Origin: Bacteroidaceae bacterium
Lineage (GTDB): Bacteria > Bacteroidota > Bacteroidia > Bacteroidales > Bacteroidaceae
Direction: 5' to 3'
Assembly: GCA_021443405.1 (NCBI GenBank)
Contig: JABUUA010000038.1
Location: 1 to 12,660 of the forward strand
Length of the DNA: 12,660 nt
Under the pieces are notes generated by a model. That model was given only the letters and a program-made list of their open reading frames with translations. It ran no database searches and was not told where the DNA came from. Positions 8,501-12,660 of the stretch are shown here, in pieces (within the stretch, counting starts at the first letter, position 1; the number at the start of each line of letters is the position of its first letter). The translations under genes were made by a program, and so were the position numbers.

Positions 8501-9318
8501 CGGCCATCGCCACGGCGGAGACCTATTATGCCGGCTTGACCATAGGCGAGTTCGACGGGCAGACATCGGCTTCGGCCGCCAACGAGCTCAGTCGCTTGAT
8601 AGGCGAAGCCAAGAATCTCTATGGCGCACCGACCGCACACAGCCAGAGCGACCTCAACACGATGAAGGCCAGTCTTGAGGCCGCCATCCGCGAATGTCAG
8701 GCACAGACGGTGACCATCCAGTTTGCGGCCATCGACGCGGCTCAGCAGCAGCTGCAGGCGTTGTTCAGTGGCATCCCCGCCGACCGCGTGGGAAATAGCG
8801 ACGAGAAAGTCGATCCCGCGGCTTATGCAACGGCCAGCGAGGTGCTGGACGAACTGGCAGCTATCGACCGGAAAGCCATCAGTCAGAACGACGTGGACCG
8901 TTTCGTTGAGGAATGCGAGGCGGCACAGCGGCAGTTGCAACAGGCCATCAAGGAGGCCAGCCAACTGGATATGCTGATAGGCGACTGCCAGGACCTCTAC
9001 GACACCGAGGGCATCAACCTCTCGCCCATCCAGCGTGCCACCTTCCGCCACACCGTGGAGAGCGCCCAGGAACTGCTCGACGCGGACTACGTGACGTGGG
9101 ACGAGCTCATGGCCATGGCGGCGAAGCTGGAGGCGGCTCGCGACACGTTCAAGGAGTTGGCCGATGGCATCTACAATGTCGTCAGCCCCGATGCACAAGT
9201 GCGGGTGTATGACCTCAACGGACAGTTGGTAGGAAGCGGCCTGTGCGGCGAGGTGGTGAAACACTTGCGTCCGTACAAGATTTACGTGGTGAACGGACGT
9301 AAGGTGATGATAAAATAG
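5515..9318 (+). CDS. Large secreted multimodular protein: CBM-like head, alternating FIVAR-like and beta-trefoil modules, C-terminal tail
   Basis: 1267 residues with a signal peptide (~1-23, ending TASAQ). Residues ~42-190 resemble a jelly-roll carbohydrate-binding domain (NLVTNGFFTDGLNGWVGG) with Ser-rich loops. Then come three pairs of one helical FIVAR-like unit and one ricin-like beta-trefoil: helical ~195-268, 406-485 and 618-692; trefoil ~271-402, 483-617 and 691-832. Each trefoil carries three Q/K-x-[WF]-like turns and a conserved third-lobe loop (GTDATTAG at 374, GSDATTDG at 589, GTDGTSAG at 804). From ~835 to 1220 five more helical units run in tandem (starting near 835, 919, 992, 1070 and 1151). 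The tail from ~1221 (VRVYDLNGQL to VNGRKVMIK) is a sorting-like motif. No glycosidase, protease or esterase active site is seen, so a surface glycan-binding, adhesive or scaffolding role is the best inference. It is the last gene of the run; the A-rich 53-base gap before it has no clear promoter, and a hairpin terminator follows it. Confidence 0.85.
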   Translation: MKRTLYTLWLLVMAALLPVTASAQYTLAKGDRIETSDGVYIVKGDNLVTNGFFTDGLNGWVGGDGKDLSSSSFSVTATGGPDGGAFLCANGNGGSSSSASLKTGWAVAPGTLYVLNMWSKNCGQYVYLCSSSSATTANSNNTLVDISSGGEWTQTQAVFEANNDYVVLNGGWLGSSARFACVTICEVELSAELVYTTLDNAITAAEQLLASTEEGTGRGQYTAEVRQVLADAIAAAQGVRASATAQTEVTEAAKALEKAASQYQKQVNPPFNLTKKYWIQHVASDAYLTASSTVKVHDDSGEPNQVFHFAWAPEGAVADGYNLISEDGQYVYRSGSWDTKAGTVDATTANAIFTIDDHDTFVQLRNAGSGSVLGTDATTAGATVYSNKNGTDQRNQWRLIEYVSPDDQDDEFLFNRALQQLTSLYALADSKSSLCGPYPFDYSQDAYDALKQAYEHAQTVTTDFATETAAIEQAIADYNANAIVRPNTSKQYVITQMSGKVLAYEEGNSSPVLQTADGSDRQKFTFVQTVSGYALCNVATGRFVGKSSSSAWTMVWADDYSAGEAQWVVAATDNTYKGIQNVAGKGYIGSDATTDGSPTYCDKGSSANNSKWTIEEYSIAAALEKAIVQAQKVLAEAEVGTEYYQVPQSAYDALAQAIATAQGTTVTTAEEAQTAADVLKAAVARFQQSYNPLQPFDTSITYNIVHRGGMVLSAATAQVTIQKLETEDPDKALVQQFELVAVEGSEPVIYRIRNVETGLFVGRTGAYNTEWVALADTTAQQFYIKQTSGRYLGLQFIGEGTFLGTDGTSAGQIAYSDKVASNTNAQWLVQPAEAITTIDKTALRSALDAAKEFGNTMKAGNLKGEFYQADIDAFKQALAGYEAAYRTCRTDEAVAENTAAVNALVTDYQAKAHAADIDILTYAADLVADAEAALAAAKDNIGVDKGQYTQDAYDEFAQYVADFKQNPTIEVMNALKARTAAFRQSVVKVDRTALGTAIATAETYYAGLTIGEFDGQTSASAANELSRLIGEAKNLYGAPTAHSQSDLNTMKASLEAAIRECQAQTVTIQFAAIDAAQQQLQALFSGIPADRVGNSDEKVDPAAYATASEVLDELAAIDRKAISQNDVDRFVEECEAAQRQLQQAIKEASQLDMLIGDCQDLYDTEGINLSPIQRATFRHTVESAQELLDADYVTWDELMAMAAKLEAARDTFKELADGIYNVVSPDAQVRVYDLNGQLVGSGLCGEVVKHLRPYKIYVVNGRKVMIK

Positions 9319-9342
9319 TCCATTTCATCGAGAAAATAGATG

Positions 9343-9380
9343 CGACCGTCTGGGGAATGCCCGGGCGGTCGTTTCGTTCT
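9343..9380 (+). terminator. Rho-independent-type terminator, possibly bidirectional
   Basis: A hairpin with arms 9343-9354 and 9360-9371 (12 pairs including two G-T wobbles) encloses a 5-base loop GAATG. It lies 24 bases after the stop of the 1267-residue protein gene. TTTCGTTCT follows it on the plus strand, and on the minus strand the hairpin is followed by a T-rich stretch (TATTTTCTCG). It can therefore end both the five-gene plus-strand transcript and the minus-strand transporter transcript arriving from the right. The T-tracts are interrupted, so efficiency is uncertain. Confidence 0.7.
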
Positions 9381-9504
9381 GCAGACGTCTTGATTCAGAC
9401 ATGCGGACGTGTGGGCTCAGACATGCGGACGTGTGGGCTCAGACATAAGGACGTGTGAACCCAGACATAAGGATGTCTGAACGCATTCGTGCGGACGTCT
9501 GAAT
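9374..9504. repeat. Degenerate tandem array of 22-bp units with internal dyads
   Basis: Units run 9395-9416, 9417-9438, 9439-9460, 9461-9482 and 9483-9504, with a decayed copy before (9374-9394) and traces running into the end of the transporter gene. The first two are identical and the others diverge. The core is CAGACATGCGGACGTGTG. The fourth unit contains a perfect hairpin, CAGACAT / ATGTCTG with loop AAGG (9462-9479); the other units are imperfect versions of the same dyad. The period is not a multiple of three, so this is not a coding repeat. Confidence 0.85.
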
Positions 9505-10388
9505 TAGGCCGTGCGGTTGTGCAGATAAAGGCCTGTGAGGATGAGGACAAAGCCGAGCAGAAACCACGGCGTGACCGCCTCGCCCAAGATGGCGGCGGCC
9601 GCAATCACGGTGGCGATGGGGTTGAGATAAACGTAGTTGGTCACCTCGATGACGCCGATGCGGCGAATGCACACCGTCCACAGACAATAGCAGACGAGCG
9701 ACGCCACGATGGAGAGAAACAGCAGATTGCCCAGCACCACGGGCTCTACCAGTGCGCCGAGCGCGGGCACTTCGTCGGGATGAACGGCGAACCACGGCAG
9801 GATGGTGAGCAGTCCGTAGAAGAATATCTTGCGGTTGATGAAACTCGACGAGTAGTGGGTGGACAGCAGTTTCATGAACACCGAATAGACGGCCCAGCAG
9901 AGACATGCGGCAAAGGCCAGCAGGTCGCCTAAAGGCGAGAGGTGAAGCACAAAGCGGCCGTTGAGCACCACTACGGTCATGCCTACGAAGGCGAGGGCGG
10001 CTCCCACTGCCTGCCTCGGGGTAAGGCGCTCGTGAAATAGGAGGCAGAACAGGAGGGTGGCGAAGAGTGGGCACGAACACACAATGAGCGATGTGTTGGT
10101 GGCTGTGGTGAAGGCGAGCGACATGTTCTCGGTCAGGAAGTAGAGACTGCCGCCGGAGAGACCGAGAGCCGCCATCAACAGTTCGTCGCGCCAAGTATCA
10201 CACCGCAGTCGCCTGGGTGCGAACACCGCCACGGCTGCATAGGCGATGGCGAAGCGGATGGCAAAAATGGCCGCGGGCGTCAGTCCGTGGGCCAACAAAA
10301 TCTTGGTGGAAACGAACGTGACGCCCCATACCACCACGACGGCGATGGCGAGCAAGTGATAGGGAAGTTGCGACGATGGGTGTGACAT
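9504..10388 (-). CDS. DMT-superfamily transporter with two EamA domains
   Basis: 294 residues on the minus strand, from the ATG at 10388-10386 to TAG at 9506-9504. It is hydrophobic throughout, with about ten membrane helices in two homologous halves (roughly residues 10-142 and 150-290), the usual EamA/RhaT layout and length. Typical features are VVVVWGVTFVSTK in the first helix, GGSLYFLTENMSLAFTTATN after the third, the end-of-half motif VGMTVVVLNG, and NPIATVIAAAAILGE near the C-terminus. The family exports amino acids, metabolites or drugs across the inner membrane; the substrate cannot be read from sequence. It is divergent from the GH43 lipoprotein gene and probably monocistronic. A promoter-like TATCTTTG lies only 8 bases before the ATG, so the mRNA may be leaderless. 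The stop falls at the edge of the 22-bp repeat array. No direct link to glycan use is evident. Confidence 0.93.
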   Translation of the reverse strand: MSHPSSQLPYHLLAIAVVVVWGVTFVSTKILLAHGLTPAAIFAIRFAIAYAAVAVFAPRRLRCDTWRDELLMAALGLSGGSLYFLTENMSLAFTTATNTSLIVCSCPLFATLLFCLLFHERLTPRQAVGAALAFVGMTVVVLNGRFVLHLSPLGDLLAFAACLCWAVYSVFMKLLSTHYSSSFINRKIFFYGLLTILPWFAVHPDEVPALGALVEPVVLGNLLFLSIVASLVCYCLWTVCIRRIGVIEVTNYVYLNPIATVIAAAAILGEAVTPWFLLGFVLILTGLYLHNRTA

Positions 10389-10396
10389 TTCGGGTA

Positions 10397-10404
10397 CAAA
10401 GATA
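10397..10404 (-). promoter_or_regulatory. Bacteroidetes -7 element for the EamA transporter
   Basis: On the minus strand TATCTTTG (10404 down to 10397) matches the Bacteroidetes -7 consensus TAnnTTTG. It ends 8 bases before the ATG, which places the start site at or within a few bases of the start codon. No convincing -33 TTTG is seen at the expected spacing, so the call rests on the -7 box and its position. Confidence 0.55.
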
Positions 10405-10445
10405 CTACATTTTCAGTAAAGGAGTGTGATTTATAGGCTATTTTG

Positions 10446-10477
10446 TTTGCCGATGTGAGGGCTTATTCGTAACTTTA
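10446..10477 (+). promoter_or_regulatory. Promoter of the GH43 lipoprotein gene
   Basis: TTTG at 10446-10449 (-33 box) is followed after 20 bases by TAACTTTA at 10470-10477, one base off the -7 consensus TAnnTTTG. The spacing is the expected 19-21 bases. The ATG at 10499 lies 21 bases after the -7 box, giving a predicted leader of roughly 15 bases. It shares the 110-base intergenic region with the divergent transporter promoter. Confidence 0.65.
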
Positions 10478-10498
10478 TCGTCGCAAACTTGTAACGGT

Positions 10499-11611
10499 AT
10501 GAAGAAATCTCTCATTTGGGCCGCCATGGCCTTGCTGGGTGGCGCCGTGTCGTTCGTGGGGTGCCGACCCGTCGCCTCGGTCAGCAACTCCTTAGAGTTG
10601 CCGGCCAATCCCCTGCCCGTTCGCTTCGGAGACCCTTTCGTGTTGCACGCTTCAGACGGTCGTTACTATATGTACGGCACGTCGATGGGCGACGGTTTCG
10701 AGGCCTTCGTGAGCGACGACCTGCAACAATGGGACTCCTGCGGCCGAGTCTATCAGGGCGGAGGTGCCGACCAATGGTGCGTGGACTGCTTTTGGGCGCC
10801 CGAGGTTTACGAGCGGAATGGTAAGTATTATCTGTTCTTCAGTGCCAACTACCGCGAGAATCCCACCCACGAAGGTGAGAACTTCAAGATAGGCGTGGCC
10901 GTAAGTGATGCCCCCACAGGTCCGTTCGTCGATCTCATGAACCGCCCTGTCTTCAACCCCGACTATCCCATCATCGATGCCAATGTCTATTTCGACGATG
11001 ACTCGGGCCGCTGTTATCTCTACTTCTCCCGCTGCTGCTACAAGCACGCAGTTGCGAGCGAGATAGCCGACAAGGCCAAGGCCGACGGGCTCTTTGATGC
11101 GGTGGAGGAGAGCTGGGTGTACGGTGTGGAGTTGAAGCCCGACTTTACGGGTGTCGTCGGAGAACCGCAGTTGTTGCTCTGTCCGCCCACAAGTCTGGCC
11201 GACGAGCAGGCGGAGTGGGAGAGCAGGAGTGTGACCTCGGGGGAGGTGGGCCGCCGATGGACCGAGGGCTCCTTCCTGTTCCGTGAGGGCGATACCTATT
11301 ATATAATGTACTCCGCCAACCATTTCGGCGGTCGCCATTATGCGGTGGGCTATGCCACGGCGAAAGCACCTTTGGGTCCTTTCACCAAGGCGGCCAACAA
11401 TCCCATTCTGCAGGAAAACACCAGCACGGGCGGTGACGTGATGGGCACCGGCCACAACATGATGCTGCGTCTTCCCGACGGCTCGATGGTGACGGTCTAT
11501 CACGGGCGGATGACCAATAACCCCGATGAACGCGTGGTTTTTATCGACCCACTGCGCATCACCGGGGATAGTTGCTTGACGGTGGACGGACCCACCACCG
11601 GACGACGCTGA
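10499..11611 (+). CDS. GH43 family glycosidase lipoprotein (arabinosidase/xylosidase type)
   Basis: 370 residues. The N-terminus is a signal peptide ending SFVGC (Cys22), a lipobox with Phe where Leu is usual, so envelope anchoring is likely. The catalytic domain spans ~37-350. The classical GH43 triad is complete: general base Asp45 in RFGDPFV, pKa-modulating Asp160 in PIIDANVYFDD, and general acid Glu256 in RRWTEGSF; His319 in GTGHNMM matches the conserved metal-site His. WAPEVYERNGKYYLFFS and YAVGYATAKAPLGPF are typical blade sequences. A longer segment between blades (~190-250, with CCYK at its start and DEQAEWESRSVT) is shared by a Bacteroidales subgroup whose proteins end in VDGPTT, as here. 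Family activities are alpha-L-arabinofuranosidase, beta-xylosidase or related; the exact substrate is not predictable. It has its own promoter, and its stop is 2 bases from that of the convergent SGNH gene. Confidence 0.93.
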   Translation: MKKSLIWAAMALLGGAVSFVGCRPVASVSNSLELPANPLPVRFGDPFVLHASDGRYYMYGTSMGDGFEAFVSDDLQQWDSCGRVYQGGGADQWCVDCFWAPEVYERNGKYYLFFSANYRENPTHEGENFKIGVAVSDAPTGPFVDLMNRPVFNPDYPIIDANVYFDDDSGRCYLYFSRCCYKHAVASEIADKAKADGLFDAVEESWVYGVELKPDFTGVVGEPQLLLCPPTSLADEQAEWESRSVTSGEVGRRWTEGSFLFREGDTYYIMYSANHFGGRHYAVGYATAKAPLGPFTKAANNPILQENTSTGGDVMGTGHNMMLRLPDGSMVTVYHGRMTNNPDERVVFIDPLRITGDSCLTVDGPTTGRR

Positions 11612-11613
11612 GG

Positions 11614-12333
11614 CTACAGCTTCCAGTGCTTATTTATCCAGCGGATTATTTGGTCGGCCATGGCGGTCATGCCCTTTTGTGAGGGGTGGCCTCCCTGCTT
11701 GTCTATGTCCTCGAGACACAGGCACGGCACGCCGTAGTGGCGGCAGATGGTGAGCACGCTCTCGTTAATTTCGGGCTTGAGTTCCGAATTCAGCAGGAAA
11801 AGGATGCGGGCGTTGGGGTAGTGTTCCCGCAATGTCCAGCACAGTTTGGCCATAGCCGGGCGGAACGACCACAGGTCGTCGGCCGTCCAGTCGCCGTATT
11901 TATAGACTCCGATGGGACTGCCCGCCCAGCTGTCGTTCGTGGCGCCGCAGACCAGAATTACGTCGGGCTCGCCCAAGTAGGCCGCACGATGGGTGAAGGA
12001 GCGGAGCGAGTAGTCCTCCTTCCGATAGCCCGTGTTGCAGATGGTGCTGCCGGAAAAGGCGTTGTTCGTGTCCAGTTGCCAGCCCTTGCGCGTGAGCACT
12101 TGGTGCCACCACGTCTGCTCAACGAGGCGCACATCGTTGGAACGTTGCGCCCGAGGTCCCTCGGGGAAATACCACACGAAATTGGTGTCGGGCGTGAGGT
12201 AGCCCTCGAATGTGCTGTAACTGTCGCCTAAGATGCTAAGGCGAACGACCTTTCCTTTGTTGCCTGCCACCGCGGGGAGTGTGGTGGTCATCAGCAGGAG
12301 AATCAGGCAAAACAACTGCTTCTTGTTCATCAT
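11614..12333 (-). CDS. Secreted SGNH/GDSL-family hydrolase (esterase-like)
   Basis: 239 residues on the minus strand. Two adjacent ATGs (12333-12331 and 12330-12328) are possible starts and both keep the signal peptide (~1-23, ending AVAG). SGNH blocks are in order: GDSYS with nucleophile Ser38 (block I), NAFSGST with Gly95 (block II), GATNDSW with Asn133 (block III), and KQGGHPSQKGM with His216 (block V). The catalytic Asp expected three residues before the His is Gln213; the nearest Asp is Asp211 in DIDKQ. I recall DIDKQ-GHP as normal for this Bacteroidetes subgroup, so this is probably a subfamily trait rather than damage. The conserved STFEGY and EQTWWHQV stretches also fit that subgroup. 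Likely a periplasmic or secreted esterase, perhaps removing acetyl or similar groups from glycans; the substrate is unproven. Its tail-to-tail position with the GH43 lipoprotein gene is suggestive of a shared theme, but they are not co-transcribed. Confidence 0.9.
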   Translation of the reverse strand: MMNKKQLFCLILLLMTTTLPAVAGNKGKVVRLSILGDSYSTFEGYLTPDTNFVWYFPEGPRAQRSNDVRLVEQTWWHQVLTRKGWQLDTNNAFSGSTICNTGYRKEDYSLRSFTHRAAYLGEPDVILVCGATNDSWAGSPIGVYKYGDWTADDLWSFRPAMAKLCWTLREHYPNARILFLLNSELKPEINESVLTICRHYGVPCLCLEDIDKQGGHPSQKGMTAMADQIIRWINKHWKL

Positions 12334-12376
12334 TCCTTCTATAAAAGATGGTTCAATAACTGGCGAAACCGCTTTG

Positions 12377-12407
12377 CAAATTTACGGAAGTAAGTCACAC
12401 AAAGCAA
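12377..12407 (-). promoter_or_regulatory. Promoter of the SGNH hydrolase gene
   Basis: On the minus strand TAAATTTG (12384 down to 12377) matches the -7 consensus TAnnTTTG, and a TTG (12407 down to 12405) lies 20 bases upstream at the -33 position. The start codon is 43 bases further down, giving a leader of about 35-40 bases. Confidence 0.5.
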
Positions 12408-12527
12408 GCGTTTGACCCGAAAAGTGCGGTGGAGTCGGTCTTTTTGGCCGTATGGCGATGGAACGGCGTGCCGAGAGGCGGGTGTCAGGACTTTTCCACC
12501 CCGGCGCTGCTTTTCTCGCGCTTTTGC

Positions 12528-12558
12528 TTGTGTATTGTGTTTACTTTTGTTAACTTTG
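12528..12558 (+). promoter_or_regulatory. Strong plus-strand promoter for a gene beyond the window
   Basis: TTG at 12528-12530 (-33) and TAACTTTG at 12551-12558 (-7, exact match to TAnnTTTG) are separated by 20 bases. The start site would be near 12565, leaving a leader of at least 95 bases. A perfect 6-bp dyad TTGCGA / TCGCAA (12556-12561 and 12570-12575) overlaps the -7 box and the start site and could be an operator. Confidence 0.65.
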
Positions 12559-12618
12559 CGAACGTATTATCGCAATCGTTCAGTTCCTTACGCGCCAACG
12601 AATGTAAATGATAATGCC

Positions 12619-12652
12619 AAAGTATACCAAAAAATAAATTAAAAGTATACCA
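12619..12652. repeat. Two direct copies of an 11-bp motif containing GTATAC
   Basis: AAAGTATACCA occurs at 12619-12629 and again, identical, at 12642-12652, a 23-base period (about two helical turns). The core GTATAC is itself a palindrome. The copies lie in the predicted leader downstream of the plus-strand promoter and could be a paired binding site or a leader element. Confidence 0.6.
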
Positions 12653-12660
12653 TTTAGGTT

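Larger units (their letters stand above)
12334..12660. other. Gene-free stretch to the window end: two divergent promoters and a leader region
   Basis: 327 bases with no convincing gene. Two short plus-strand open frames of 60-76 codons here (from 12412 and 12429) have no recognisable domain or family resemblance; one starts with a hydrophilic Arg-rich run, and both cross the promoter at 12528-12558, so I do not call them genes. The left part carries the minus-strand SGNH promoter. The right part carries a plus-strand promoter and becomes very AT-rich, as expected for the leader of a gene starting just outside the window. Confidence 0.6.

Noticed and set aside
9374..9504. The 22-bp array as a CRISPR
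   Set aside because: The units are directly adjacent without unique spacers, are degenerate, and no cas genes are nearby.
9439..10194. A 251-codon minus-strand frame overlapping the transporter gene and running through the 22-bp repeats
   Set aside because: It is the shifted frame of the EamA gene, and the repeat period is not a multiple of three, so apparent coding through the array is incidental.
12412..12642. Short plus-strand frames at the end of the window as small genes
   Set aside because: They have no recognisable domain or family resemblance and cross a consensus promoter; more likely chance frames in a control region.

Overview
The window looks like a chromosomal segment from a high-GC member of the Bacteroidetes, most likely Bacteroidales and plausibly Prevotellaceae. 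The signs are promoters of the TTTG / TAnnTTTG type, short C-terminal secretion-tail motifs on exported proteins, two GH43 glycoside hydrolases, a Bacteroidales-type TolB-like lipoprotein with a CxxCH motif, and compact gene packing. No rRNA, tRNA, transposase, integrase, phage or CRISPR features were seen. The genus is an inference.

Region 1 (1-9380, + strand) reads as one transcription unit of five genes: the 3' end of a secreted protein (1-441); a secreted GH43 enzyme resembling exo-beta-1,3-galactanases, with a ricin-like C-terminal module (452-2113); a polytopic membrane protein of DUF6057 type with a helical soluble half (2129-3955); a lipoprotein beta-propeller with a haem-attachment-like CVNCH motif (3956-5461); and a 1267-residue secreted non-enzymatic protein that alternates helical FIVAR-like and beta-trefoil modules (5515-9318). 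Gaps are 10, 15, 0 and 53 bases, and a GC-rich hairpin terminator follows at 9343-9371.

Region 2 (9374-9504) is a degenerate array of 22-bp units, each an imperfect dyad, between two convergent genes. Region 3 holds an EamA-type transporter on the minus strand (9504-10388) and, divergent from it, a GH43 lipoprotein (10499-11611), separated by 110 bases that contain a promoter for each. Region 4 is an SGNH/GDSL hydrolase on the minus strand (11614-12333) whose stop lies 2 bases from the GH43 stop. Region 5 (12334-12660) has no convincing gene. It holds the SGNH promoter and a strong plus-strand promoter with a dyad at its start site and two copies of an 11-bp GTATAC-containing repeat, probably the control region of a gene beyond the window.

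Together the genes suggest extracellular handling of a galactose- or arabinose-containing glycan: two different GH43 enzymes (one with a predicted Gln base, one with a classical Asp base), an esterase-like SGNH enzyme, and a large multivalent lectin-like surface protein. The DUF6057 / CxxCH-propeller pair is the least understood part and the best candidate for an undescribed system. No SusC/SusD pair or regulator is visible here, so calling this a polysaccharide utilisation locus would go beyond the evidence.
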